Positions 8,348 to 17,400 of a DNA stretch of 64,000 bases are shown piece after piece. The position numbers were made by a program, and so were the translations under genes. A model generated the notes under the pieces. That model was not told the origin of the DNA, searched no databases, and saw nothing but the letters and a program-made list of their open reading frames with translations. Each line of letters begins with the position of its first letter. The first letter of the stretch is position 1. Source of the DNA: Prado023 sp963818445 (GTDB lineage: Bacteria > Actinomycetota > Actinomycetes > S36-B12 > CAIYMF01); the NCBI GenBank assembly GCA_963818445.1, contig CAWFSG010000004.1, positions 54,994 through 118,993 of the forward strand, read 5' to 3'.

Positions 8348-10018
8348 ATGAGCGGGGCCGCTCCCACGGCGTCGCCGGGCGTCGCCGTGCGGCCGGGGAT
8401 GATGGATCGTGTCCTGGGCGGGATCGAGCGGGTCGGCAACAAGGTGCCGCATCCGGCGATCATGTTCCTCGCCCTGTGCATCGGGGTGATCGTGCTGTCC
8501 CAGCTGATGGCCTGGGCCGGCGTGGGTGCAACCTACGAGGTGGTCAGGCCGCCGGACCAGTCGGTGGAGGCGATCGATGTCGGCGGCTCGATGCTGCCAG
8601 CCGAGGTGATGCCCTCCCAGCCGCCGGACGCCTCGGACTACGAGGTCGTGACCCAGACCGTTGAGATCGAGAGCCTCCTGGATGCCGACGGGATCCGGTA
8701 CCTGTTCACGTCGTTCGTCCCCAACTTCATGGGCTTCACCGCGATGGGGATCATCCTGATCGTCATGATCGGCGTGGGGGTTGCCGAACGCTCGGGGCTG
8801 GTCGCGTCACTGATCCGAAAGCTCGTGGCCTCGTCGCCTGCGGGGGCGCTGACCTACATCATCGTGTTCCTGGGGATCGTGTCGAGCATCGCCTCCGACG
8901 CCGGCTACCTGGTGCTCATCCCACTCGGGGCCGCGGCCTTCGCCAGCGTTGGCCGGCACCCGCTGGCCGGCATGGCAGCAGCCTTCGCCGGTGTCGCCGG
9001 CGGGTTCGGGGTGAACCTGCTGGTGACGCCCACCGATGCCGTGCTGACCGAGATCACCAACGAGTCGATCCAGCTCGTCGATCCCGCCGGATCGATCGAC
9101 CTGACCGCCAACCTGTGGTTCGGCATCGGGTCGACGCTGATGCTCACTGTGCTTCTCGGCTTTGTGACCACGCGCATTGTGGAACGTCGTCTGGGCGGCT
9201 ACGACACGTCCGTCGCCCCGGACCCGGGAAGTGGCCAGGTCCAGGCCGCCGACGACGCCCCCGATGTGGAGGCCGAGGCCGACAGGCGCGGCCTTCGCCT
9301 GTCCGGGTTGTACTTCCTTGCCGCATCGGCGGTCATCCTGGTGCTCACGGTGCCACCGGGCGCGCCACTGCGGGATCCGGAGACCGGCTCCATCATCGGC
9401 ACCTCGCCGTTCATGAACAGCCTGATCGTGATCATCTCCGTACTCTTCCTGGCCGCAGGCCTCGGGTACGGCAGGGGTGCTGGCACGCTGCGCGGCAACA
9501 GCCAGGTGATCGATGCCATCACGAAGTCCTGGGCCAGCCTCGCCGGCCTGCTGCTGCTGTTCCTGCTGATCGCGCAGTTCATCGCCTACTTCAACTACTC
9601 GAACATGCCGCAGGTCGCCGCCGTGAAGATCGGTGACCTGATCGAGCAGGTCGACATCGGCGCCGGATGGCTGCTGCTGATCGCCATCGGGATCACGCTC
9701 GTGGTCGGGATCATCCTGCCGCAGGCGATCGCCAAGTGGGCCCTGCTCGCCCCGATCTTCATCCCGGTCTTCATGCGCCTCGGGGTCGAGCCGGAGGCGG
9801 TCCTGGCGGCCTACCGGGTGGGCGACTCGCCGATGAACATCGTCACCCCGATCATGGCCTACTTCCCCCTGATCGTGGTGTTCGCTGCACGGTACGACCG
9901 CCGGTCCGGCATCGGCACCGTGATCGCCCTGATGCTGCCCTACTTCGTCGCCCTGACCGTGGTGTGGACCCTGTTCTTCATGGCCTGGTACCTGCTCGGC
10001 ATCCCATGGGGGCTCTAG
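8348..10018 (+). CDS. AbgT-family transporter (p-aminobenzoyl-glutamate transporter-like)
   Basis: A 556-residue polytopic membrane protein of the AbgT family, whose characterised members import p-aminobenzoyl-glutamate or export sulfonamides. Family stretches are NKVPHPAIMFLALCIGVIVL at the first helix, LIVMIGVGVAERSGLVASLI after a periplasmic loop, SSIASDAGYLVLIPLGAAAF, and the C-terminal re-entrant region PQAIAKWALLAPIFIPVFM followed by YRVGDSPMNIVTPIMAYFPL. Roughly 11-13 hydrophobic segments are seen. Length is slightly above the 500-510 of E. coli AbgT because of a hydrophilic insertion around residues 60-115. The gene stands alone. Drug export or folate-fragment import cannot be separated from sequence. 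Confidence 0.92.
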   Translation: MSGAAPTASPGVAVRPGMMDRVLGGIERVGNKVPHPAIMFLALCIGVIVLSQLMAWAGVGATYEVVRPPDQSVEAIDVGGSMLPAEVMPSQPPDASDYEVVTQTVEIESLLDADGIRYLFTSFVPNFMGFTAMGIILIVMIGVGVAERSGLVASLIRKLVASSPAGALTYIIVFLGIVSSIASDAGYLVLIPLGAAAFASVGRHPLAGMAAAFAGVAGGFGVNLLVTPTDAVLTEITNESIQLVDPAGSIDLTANLWFGIGSTLMLTVLLGFVTTRIVERRLGGYDTSVAPDPGSGQVQAADDAPDVEAEADRRGLRLSGLYFLAASAVILVLTVPPGAPLRDPETGSIIGTSPFMNSLIVIISVLFLAAGLGYGRGAGTLRGNSQVIDAITKSWASLAGLLLLFLLIAQFIAYFNYSNMPQVAAVKIGDLIEQVDIGAGWLLLIAIGITLVVGIILPQAIAKWALLAPIFIPVFMRLGVEPEAVLAAYRVGDSPMNIVTPIMAYFPLIVVFAARYDRRSGIGTVIALMLPYFVALTVVWTLFFMAWYLLGIPWGL

Positions 10019-10070
10019 GGGGAGCTTCGTGGCCTCGCTGTGGGCTGGCCCGTGCGGCCATACTTCGGGG

Positions 10071-10634
10071 ATGGCGAACCTGGTCTACTCCGCGATCGTG
10101 TCCCTGGACGGCTACGTGGCCGATGCGCAGGGTCGCTTCGACTGGTCGATGCCTGACCAGGAGGTGCACGCGGCGGTCAACGACCTGGTCCGGGTCGTCG
10201 GCACGTACTTGTACGGCCGGCGGCTGTACGAGGTGATGGCCGTGTGGCAGGACATGGGCGGGGACCCCGACGAGGCAGCGGAGGTCACCGACTTCGCGGA
10301 GATCTGGCGGTCCGCGGACAAGGTGGTCTACTCCACGACACTCGAGACGGTGTCCACGCCGAGGACGCGCCTCGAGCGGGCCTTCGACGGCGATGCGATC
10401 CGGGAGATGAAGGCCCGGTCCGAGCGGGACATCGCGATCGGCGGGCCGACCCTGGCCGCCCATGCGTTCCGAGCGGGACTGGTCGACGAAGTCCACCTGT
10501 TCATGTCGCCCGTGCTTGTCGGGGGTGGAACCCGGGCGCTTCCGGACGGCATCCGTTCGGCCCTTGCCCTGGTCGACCAGCGGAGGTTCGGCAACGGGGT
10601 CGTCCACCTGCACCACCGGATGGAGATCGGCTGA
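10071..10634 (+). CDS. dihydrofolate reductase family protein (RibD C-terminal domain)
   Basis: A 187-residue protein of the RibD-C/DHFR-like superfamily. It begins LVYSAIVSLDGYVADAQGRF, the standard N-terminal strand-loop. TYLYGRRLYEVM (residues about 44-55) corresponds to the NADPH-binding side, and DIAIGGPTLAAHAFRAGLVD to the glycine-rich dinucleotide loop. It ends with VLVGGGTRALP. These small stand-alone proteins are usually annotated as dihydrofolate reductase family, although true DHFR activity is not expected for most. The ATG was preferred over an in-frame GTG at 10029 because homologues start at MxNLVYS. It follows AbgT by 52 bases on the same strand and could be co-transcribed. Confidence 0.88.
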   Translation: MANLVYSAIVSLDGYVADAQGRFDWSMPDQEVHAAVNDLVRVVGTYLYGRRLYEVMAVWQDMGGDPDEAAEVTDFAEIWRSADKVVYSTTLETVSTPRTRLERAFDGDAIREMKARSERDIAIGGPTLAAHAFRAGLVDEVHLFMSPVLVGGGTRALPDGIRSALALVDQRRFGNGVVHLHHRMEIG

Positions 10635-10739
10635 CCCGAGCGGAGGATCGCGGCCCGCCTCGGACGAGGGTCGAGTCGTCAGCTTCGCCGCCATGAGGGT
10701 CAGGATCCGACGCCCGCGGAACGCATCCCGAGGCGGTCG

Positions 10740-11717
10740 TCACGCCGCCTGCAGGACCTCTTCCTCCAGCCGCGCATAGCTGGTCTCCATCCCGCCGGTC
10801 ATCCCGGTCGCCAGCACCATGTCACGGACCTCGGTGCTGGGGTAGGTGATCACGATGCTCAGCAACGTGCCGCCCTCGACCGGCGTCAGGGTCATCTCGT
10901 TGGTCGTGGCCGGACCGTCCATCCCGATCATCTGCTCGGTGGTGACGGCACGGTGCGGTGGTGTGCTCTCGAGCAGCTCGCCAGTGAATCCGAACCGCTG
11001 CGAGCCGTCGACCGATTCCCACTCGTACCGGTAGTGCTGTCCGACGGCGATGGCCACCTCGCACACGGGCATGGTCCAGCCGTCCGGGCCGAGGAGCCAG
11101 CGCTGCATGAGCGCGGGATCGTGATGCGCCGCCCACACCTGCTCGACGGAGCCGCGGATGATCCTGCTCACCCGAACGCGGGTGTCGCTGAGGAGTTGGG
11201 CCTCGACCGCGCGCCCGACGGCGAAGGTGGCCAGGTCGGCCAGCACGGCGTCCATCTGGCCCATGGCCTCACGCATGCCCTGCTCCATGCCCATGGCGAG
11301 CAGCTGGTCGAGGTCCGCCACGGAGTTGAACCAGGTCGTGGTGCTGACCTGCGAGCCGGTGTCGGTCTCGGTGAAGCGGAACACCATCCGCATGCTGGGC
11401 ATCTCACTGTTGGCGGCTCCGTCGGGGTTCGCGAACCCGTCCCGGACCTCGAAGGATGCGAGCGGCACCACGGCCAGGAACTCCCAGTAGCCGCGGGACT
11501 CGTCGCCCTCGGGCCCGGTCATGACGTACTCGCTGCGGCCACCGGGGTACATGTCGTGGCGGGTGAAGCGGGCGGGGTAGGTGGGCGGACCCCAGAACTG
11601 CTCGAGCTGGCGCGGGTCGCAGTAGGCGTCCCAGAGCCTCTGAACCGGGACTGGGAACTCGGCAACGACGGTCATCGTGAGCGCCGCGGGGTCCTTGCTG
11701 ACGGAGGTGATGGGCAT
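10740..11717 (-). CDS. tandem SRPBCC (AHSA1-like) domain protein
   Basis: A 325-residue protein with two SRPBCC domains: about 12-160 (LTMTVVAEFPVPVQRLWDAY, then FWGPPTYPARF) and about 175-325 (VRVSRIIRGSVEQVWAAHHD, then RWLLGPDGWTMP). It has the same two-domain design as the protein at 5777-6697 but only distant sequence similarity. It lies 28 bases downstream of a second ArsR gene, forming a two-gene operon. The frame is open upstream as far as 12095, but the ATG giving MPITSVSKDP matches where the first domain begins and avoids overlap with ArsR. The ligand is unknown. Control by ArsR through the 12091 palindrome is inferred. Confidence 0.88.
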   Translation of the reverse strand: MPITSVSKDPAALTMTVVAEFPVPVQRLWDAYCDPRQLEQFWGPPTYPARFTRHDMYPGGRSEYVMTGPEGDESRGYWEFLAVVPLASFEVRDGFANPDGAANSEMPSMRMVFRFTETDTGSQVSTTTWFNSVADLDQLLAMGMEQGMREAMGQMDAVLADLATFAVGRAVEAQLLSDTRVRVSRIIRGSVEQVWAAHHDPALMQRWLLGPDGWTMPVCEVAIAVGQHYRYEWESVDGSQRFGFTGELLESTPPHRAVTTEQMIGMDGPATTNEMTLTPVEGGTLLSIVITYPSTEVRDMVLATGMTGGMETSYARLEEEVLQAA

Positions 11718-11745
11718 GGTGATCCTTCGCGTGGGTGGGTACGGA

Positions 11746-12099
11746 TCAGGGGGTGTCTTCGGCGAGCAGCGCATCGAGTCGGGCGACCCGATCGCGCCAC
11801 AGCGCCTCGAACTGGTCGAGCAGCGCCTGCGCTCGCCGGATCGTCTCGGGGTTGCCCCGGACGAGTCGCTCACGGCCCTGCGGATGCTTGGTGATGAGGC
11901 CTGCTCCCTCCAGGACGGCGACGTGCTTCTGCACGGCCGCGAACGACATGTCGTAGCCACTGGCCAGCTGCGACACGGTGACCTCGCCGACGAGGGTGCG
12001 CCGGACGATGTCGCGACGCGTCCTGTCGGCCAGGGCCCGGAAGATCCGGTCGACCTCGTCGTCCGGGAGGTGACTCTGTACTCGCTGATATACAACCAT
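11746..12099 (-). CDS. ArsR-family winged-helix transcriptional regulator
   Basis: A 117-residue ArsR-type regulator. The winged helix is VDRIFRALADRTRRDIVRRT, then VSQLASGYDMSFAAVQKHVA as turn plus recognition helix, then the wing LITKHPQGRERLV. No metal-binding cysteine pair is present. The start ATG (MVVYQRVQSH) lies inside an 18-bp palindrome and no ribosome-binding site precedes it, which points to a leaderless transcript, as is common in actinobacteria. It forms an operon with the tandem SRPBCC gene downstream. It is a paralogous arrangement to the ArsR at 7200-7574, but the two recognition helices differ (MSFAAVQKH versus LTQPQVSKH), so the operators should differ, as they appear to. 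Confidence 0.9.
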   Translation of the reverse strand: MVVYQRVQSHLPDDEVDRIFRALADRTRRDIVRRTLVGEVTVSQLASGYDMSFAAVQKHVAVLEGAGLITKHPQGRERLVRGNPETIRRAQALLDQFEALWRDRVARLDALLAEDTP

Positions 12100-12108
12100 T
12101 GGGTTGTA
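12091..12108. promoter_or_regulatory. operator palindrome overlapping the ArsR start codon
   Basis: A perfect inverted repeat with 7-bp arms and a 4-bp spacer: TACAACC-ATTG-GGTTGTA. The ATG of the ArsR gene (12097-12099 on the minus strand) falls inside it. A repressor bound here would block a leaderless promoter directly, so autoregulation is the simplest reading. Binding itself is inferred. Confidence 0.6.
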
Positions 12109-12371
12109 CGTTAGCGGAGTTGGGTGCCCATGGCAAGCGTGAGGTGGTGGCCCCGAGGCGGCGGAGGCTGGCTGCCGTGCTCGACCCTGCAACGCCTGTC
12201 CCGGTGCCCGCCGGGCTCCTCGGGGCTTGCCCTCCTCCAGCACCTGTCCGGATGCAGGCATCCCGGCGTACCGTGGGATCAGCCAGGACGCCTCACGCAG
12301 TCAACCGTCTACGTCGCCCCCGGCCCGCGCACGGCAAGCGGTCATCGATGGCCGAGAGGACCAGACGCGAC

Positions 12372-12860
12372 ATGAACCCCTCGAACAGCACATCCCGCGA
12401 CCACACACATGACCCGTCCCAGGGGGACGGCGTCCGCCCGGTGAGCACCGAGGCTGATCCCCTGACAGCCGATGCCACGGACACCGGACCGAACGAGCTG
12501 ACCCCGGCCACCGGACACCGCGTGATCGACACCAAGCCGCCCGCACCCGCCGCGTCGGCTCAGGATCCTGCCGAGGGTGCAGCGTCGTCAGCGGATCGGG
12601 CGCCGCGCTTGACGCGGGCCAGTGCCGCGTGGGCGGCCATCATCGGTGCGCTCCTGCTGTCGGTGGTGCTCATCGTCTTCGTGCTGCAGAACCCCACCAT
12701 GGTCGTCATCCACTTCCTCGGCTGGTCCGGCTCCCTGGCCGTGGGCATGGCGATGCTGATCGCCGCCGTCACCGGGGGACTCCTGGTCGCCACGATCGGG
12801 GTCGCCAGGCTGACCCAACTGCGGGTCCGGGCACATCGCACCAGGGCCGTGCCGCGCTGA
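12372..12860 (+). CDS. LapA-domain (DUF1049-type) membrane protein
   Basis: About 162 residues. The N-terminal 85 residues are polar, Ala/Pro/Thr-rich and probably disordered in the cytoplasm. Two hydrophobic helices follow: AAIIGALLLSVVLIVFVLQN and then VGMAMLIAAVTGGLLVATIG, joined by PTMVVIHFLGWSG. The helix-QNP...V.FLGW-helix pattern is that of the lipopolysaccharide assembly protein A domain. Actinobacteria have such proteins although they lack LPS, and their role there is unknown. The ATG at 12372 was chosen because GAGAGGA lies about 12 bases upstream; an in-frame ATG at 12348 would add eight residues. It is divergent from the ArsR operon at 12099. Confidence 0.75.
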   Translation: MNPSNSTSRDHTHDPSQGDGVRPVSTEADPLTADATDTGPNELTPATGHRVIDTKPPAPAASAQDPAEGAASSADRAPRLTRASAAWAAIIGALLLSVVLIVFVLQNPTMVVIHFLGWSGSLAVGMAMLIAAVTGGLLVATIGVARLTQLRVRAHRTRAVPR

Positions 12861-12912
12861 CCCGGTGAGGCCGGCAGCGGCACACCCGAACGACACCGTG
12901 TGCAACGGTGTC

Positions 12913-13128
12913 TCACTGGTTCGACGCCGCCCACCCCTGGCGCACGCTGAGACATTCGGCGCACAGTTCGGTCCCCGCCGGGCTGGTCGAGGAGCGCAGG
13001 GTGACGAACCGGTCCGGCATCGGGCGACCACACAGTGCCACCTCCTCCGCGAACCGCACAACGTGGGCCAGTTGCCACCCGGCGCGGACTGCGTAGAGCA
13101 CGGGACCTGACCCGCCTCGGTCCGTCAT
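12913..13128 (-). CDS. small cysteine-motif protein, function unknown
   Basis: A 71-residue ORF with an ATG start and GATGAGG about two to eight bases upstream. It contains two cysteine sites, ALCGRPM and ELCAEC, separated by about 20 residues. This spacing is like small zinc-ribbon proteins often found with helix-turn-helix genes in actinobacterial accessory regions. I do not recognise a named family. It lies on the same strand as another small CxxC protein 68 bases upstream. Support is the ribosome-binding site and the cysteine pattern, not homology. Confidence 0.45.
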   Translation of the reverse strand: MTDRGGSGPVLYAVRAGWQLAHVVRFAEEVALCGRPMPDRFVTLRSSTSPAGTELCAECLSVRQGWAASNQ

Positions 13129-13196
13129 GGCCTCATCCGGCGTTCGTAGCGATGCCCCCAGTCGGACCCGAGCCCAGCCGCCACGGCGAACACCGG

Positions 13197-13388
13197 TCAG
13201 TCGCCAATCGGGTCAGCAGGCGGGGGAGGGGGGTAGTGCGGGGTGTGCTCGGTTGTCTGGATCCCGGTGACTTGCGGTGCGGCACAGGCCGGGCAGAACG
13301 GCCAGGAAGATCGCCACGCGGTGTCCGGGGATGTGCGCCCGCAGGTGTCGCAGGGCAACGGGGCAGCCGCCGATTCTGGGTTGCTCAT
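13197..13388 (-). CDS. small zinc-ribbon-like protein
   Basis: A 63-residue ORF with the pattern CDTC-x15-CPAC (PCDTCGRTS ... PFCPACAAP), which suits a single zinc ribbon, followed by a Pro-rich tail. GAGGA precedes the ATG by about ten bases. Single zinc ribbons of this size may bind nucleic acid or proteins, and no specific function can be given. Together with the 12913-13128 ORF it forms a small minus-strand group divergent from the XRE-type regulator at 13929. Confidence 0.45.
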   Translation of the reverse strand: MSNPESAAAPLPCDTCGRTSPDTAWRSSWPFCPACAAPQVTGIQTTEHTPHYPPPPPADPIGD

Positions 13389-13514
13389 TTGGACACCGTC
13401 CTCGGGGGTGCATCGAGAGCCTCGGAGGGGAAGCCCCGCCGGAACGGGATCGGACCGTTCCCGGCGGGACCAGCCAGACAGCTCAAGCGGCTTGCCTCGA
13501 CGCTGGTGCTGAGT

Positions 13515-13706
13515 TCAAGCCCCCGCTGTGCTGAACGTCGCCGTGGTGGTCAGCGGGTGGGTCGCACCCGTGACCGTGCCGCTGCTGTCAACCTCGACAG
13601 TGAGCCGCACGCCCTTGGCCTGAGTCCACCGCCCGTCCACGACCACACTTCCTACCCCCGTCGCACAGGAAGGGGTGCTCGCGTCCGGGACCAGCCGACG
13701 GGCCAC
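13515..13706 (-). CDS. possible small hypothetical protein
   Basis: A 63-codon GTG-initiated frame. The C-terminal half alternates Val/Thr/Gly (VGSVVVDGRW, VRLTVEVDSSGTVTGATH), as in beta-rich proteins. No homologue or good ribosome-binding site is evident. It may be the tail of a decayed gene or spurious. The remaining bases between 13389 and 13928 hold nothing else I can support. Confidence 0.25.
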   Translation of the reverse strand: MARRLVPDASTPSCATGVGSVVVDGRWTQAKGVRLTVEVDSSGTVTGATHPLTTTATFSTAGA

Positions 13707-13928
13707 AGACCTGAACTGAACGGCAGGGGGTGCCCGCCATCCCGTTCACGTCCCGGCACCTACGACGGATGCACCTGCAGTGCTGTGCTCCGATTTCTGA
13801 TCGGGTAGCACTTTGTGGGTTCCACAAGTCTGGAACCTAGCACCATGTCGTGAATACTGACAACACGCGACTTGCGGGCACTGCGTGGCGCCCTTGCGGG
13901 CACCCTGCAAGCGCGGGACTATCAGGGC

Positions 13929-14321
13929 GTGGCCCATGACATCGACCAAGTGATTGCGGCCAACCTGCGTGCCCTGCGCGCCCGGCAGGGCATCCGCCAG
14001 ATCGACCTTGCCACGCTGACCGGGCTCAGCCGCCCCACCATCGCGGCCCTGGAGAAGGGCTCCCGGCGGGTCACCGTGGCCGATGTCATTGCGCTCTGCT
14101 CGGCGCTCGGCATCGGGGTGGGGGCGTTGCTCCAAGGTGACCAGGACGCCCTGCGCGCCCTCGGGCTCGACCAGACCGATGAACAAGCCGCCCAGGTGTG
14201 GGCCGACGCCCTCGGCGAGGAGGGCCTCGACGCGCTCGCCGCCGGGCTCCGGGACTCCCGGCTGCCCGTGTCCGCCGCCGGGCGCGCCGTCGCTGTGCTT
14301 CGAGCAGCCGGACGGCTCTAG
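13929..14321 (+). CDS. XRE-family helix-turn-helix protein
   Basis: About 130 residues from a GTG start (VAHDIDQVIAANLRALR). The XRE DNA-binding domain occupies roughly residues 8-65: LRALRARQGIRQIDLATLTG, recognition helix LSRPTIAALEKGSRRV, then VADVIALCSALGIGVGALLQ. The C-terminal half (about 75-130) is Ala/Asp-rich and predicted helical, with no recognised domain. The frame is open back to 13872 and the exact start is uncertain. It is convergent with the cyclic-glucan synthase gene and divergent from the small cysteine-motif ORFs. No target is known, and control of a neighbouring gene is only a possibility. Confidence 0.7.
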   Translation: MAHDIDQVIAANLRALRARQGIRQIDLATLTGLSRPTIAALEKGSRRVTVADVIALCSALGIGVGALLQGDQDALRALGLDQTDEQAAQVWADALGEEGLDALAAGLRDSRLPVSAAGRAVAVLRAAGRL

Positions 14322-14387
14322 GACGCGAGGCGTGCACAGCGGACCCACCTCATTGATGCCATCCCGGCGATCGCCGAGCGCGAACCG

Positions 14388-14415
14388 GGTGAGGCACCAG
14401 CCACGCGGCCTCACC
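14388..14415. terminator. candidate bidirectional hairpin terminator
   Basis: Perfect 8-bp arms GGTGAGGC / GCCTCACC with a 12-base loop, located between the ends of the convergent XRE gene and the cyclic-glucan synthase gene. There is no T-run on either side, so it is a candidate only. Confidence 0.4.
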
Positions 14416-14445
14416 GAGTACCGGGAACGAGCTGCACATCGGAGC

Positions 14446-17400
14446 TCATCGGCGCCCGCGCCGCCGGCTCTCCATCTGCACCGTCACCGGACGCGTCCCG
14501 CCGCTGTCGATCAGGTGCAGCCGGCCATCACGTGACTCCACGCCGTCGACGCTGACATGTGCCACCTGCCGCGGCGGGTCGCAGTCGGCCACGATCGCGA
14601 TGTCGTACGTGGTGCCCCCGAACTGGTAGCTCACGTCGACCCGTGTCCACTCCGGGGGCAGGCACGGCTCGATCACCAGGACGTCGCCGTGCCGCTTGAG
14701 CCCGAGGATTGCCTCCAGCCCTGCGCGGTACATCCACCCCGCTGAGCCTGTGTACCAGGTCCATCCACCGCGTCCGACGTGGGGCTCCTCGGAGAACACA
14801 TCCGCCGCGACCACGTAGGGCTCAACCCGGTACCGTTCGGCTGCCTGCGTGGTCAGGGCATGGTTGACCGGGTTGATGCGCTGGAAGGTTGAGGCGGCGC
14901 GGTCCTCCCGGCCGAGTGCCGCCCAGGCGAAGACCGACCACAGGGCGCCGTGGGTGTACTGGCCACCGTTCTCCCGCACGCCGGGCGGGTAGGCGCGGAT
15001 GTACCCGGGGTCGGGCTCGGAGACGTCGAACGGGGGCGTGAAGAGGCGGACGATGCCCTCGTCCGCCATGAACAGCTGCTCCTGGAGCTGCTCCATGGCC
15101 TGCTCCGCGCGTTCCGGGTCGGCAGCGCCGGAGAGCACGGCCCAGCTCTGCGCGATCCCGTCGATCCGGCACTCGGTCCGTGACGACGAGCCCAGCGGGG
15201 TCCCATCGTCGAAGTAGCCGCGCCGGTACCACGCACCGTCCCAGCCGTGTTCCTCGAGCGCGGCCACCAGGGACGCCTGCTCCTGGCGGCACCGGTCGGC
15301 GAAGTCGGCGTCGCCGCGAGCGCGTGCCAGCTCGCCGAACTCGGTGAGCGTCGCGTGGAGGAACCAGCCCAGCCACACGCTCTCGCCCTCCCCGCCGGCG
15401 CCGACGCGGTTCATGCCGTCATTCCAGTCGCCGGTGCCCATCAGCGGCAGTCCGTGGCTGCCGTGCCGGAGGGCGTGCTGCACGGCGAGCACGCAGTGGT
15501 CGTAGAGGGAGACCGACCGGTTGGAGATGACCGGCTGGAAGAAGCTCTCGTCCTGGTCGTCGCCGAGCAGGTCGCCCTCGATGAACGGGACCTGCTCGTC
15601 GAGGATGGCGAGGTCGCCGGTCACCTGCACGTACCGGCAGACGGCATGGGCCAGCCATACGACGTCGTCGCTGATTCGGGTGCGCACCCCCTTGCCGCTG
15701 GCCGGCAGCCACCAGTGCTGCACGTCACCCTCGAGGAACTGCCGTCCGGCGGCCCGAAGCAGGTGGCTGCGCGCCAGCCCGGGCTCCACAAGTGCCACCG
15801 TCATCGAGTCCTGGAGCTGGTCGCGGAAGCCGTACGCCCCTGAGGCCTGGTAGTACCCGGAGCGCGCGAGCATCCGGCAGGCCAGCGTCTGGTAGAGCAG
15901 CCAGCCGTTCATCATCACGTCGAATGCACTGCTTGGTGTCCTGACCTGGACCGCCGAGAGTCGCTGATCCCAGAGCCTGCGAACCTCATCGAGCGACTCG
16001 CGGGGGTCGATCGCCCGGTAGCGGGCGACCAGTTCGCGGACCTGGGCCACGTCGTGGCCGGCGCCCAGCACCACGAGGACGTCGGCGTGCGCCCCTGGTT
16101 CGAGCACGATCCGCTGCTGAAGGGCCGCGCACGGGTCCAGGCCCGGACCGACGGAGCCTGAGAGCGGGCGCCCGTTGAAGACGGCCAGGGGCAGCTCCGC
16201 CGTGCCGTGGAGGCCGAGGAACTCGCCTCGGTCCCCGGTCCACGACTCCTGACGACCGGCCATGTCGAGGAAGACCACCTGGTCGGGGTACTCGGTGCTC
16301 CACGGGTTGCGCGCCAGCAGGGCGTTGGACTCCTCGTCGACGTCGGTGAGGATGTGGCGCGATGTCTCGGTGCGGTCCGCGCCCAGCACGAGCTCGGCGT
16401 ATGCGGTCACCGTCAGGGACCGGCGCCTTCCCGTGCGGTTCGTCAGCGTGAGCAGCGAGAGCTTGACCGGGTCGTCGGGGGCGACGAACAGGGTCTGGTC
16501 GAGTTCCACGCCGTCCATGTCGTGCGTGAAGCGGGTGTAGCCGAACCCATGGTGCGCGACATGTCGGCCCCCGGCGACAGGCGAGGCGGTTGGCGAGGCG
16601 ATCTGCCCGGTCGCGTCGTCGCGCACGTAGATCGCCTCCGAGACGGGCGTGGAGACGGGGTCGTTGCGCCACGGGGTGATCTGGTTGTCCCGGCTGTTGC
16701 GCCACCAGGTGCAGCCGGCACCTTCAGCGGTCGCGTGGAAGCCGAAGTGCTCGTTGGCGACGACGTTCATCCAGGGGCCGGGTGTCGACCGGCCGCCGTC
16801 GAGCACCGTGACGTACTCGCGCCCGTCCTGCGAGAAGCCGCCGATCCCGTTGAAGAGGAGCAGGGGCAGGGCCTCGGAGAGGTTGGGAGCCGAAGGGTTG
16901 GGCGTCCCCGTGATCGACTGTGGGCGACCGAGATGCGCGATCGTCGGCGGGAGGCCCACGGGCGTGGGCCGCGCCAGCTGGGTCGCGAGGTCGCCCCGGC
17001 GCGCCACCAGCACGACGGCCGCAGCGCCGATGAGCGCGGCGATGGACTGCGGGTCGGCCTGGTCGCCGCGCACGACGAACACCCGGCCGGTCTGGTCCGA
17101 CTCCCCGGTACGGACGCCGACGCTGCCCGCGAGGGACATGAGGGCCTGCTGGAGGTCCTGGGCGTAGGAGGTGGATTGCTCGTTGAGCAGCACCACGTCG
17201 ACGGCGAACCGCTTGAGCCCCCAGAACTCGAAGGCCTTGATCACCTGGCGCACGAGATCCATGTCGGCTGGGTCGTCGATCCGGACGACGAGGATCGGCA
17301 GGTCCCCCGAGACGCCCAGCGACCACAGCATGGACTGGGGACCGGCCTCGCGCAGGGCGCGCTCGGGTGCGCGCATGGATCTCTGGGGGAACCTGACGCG

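Noticed and set aside
10029..10070. Upstream GTG start for the reductase-family gene
   Set aside because: The extra 14 residues do not resemble family members, which begin at the MANLVYS-like strand.
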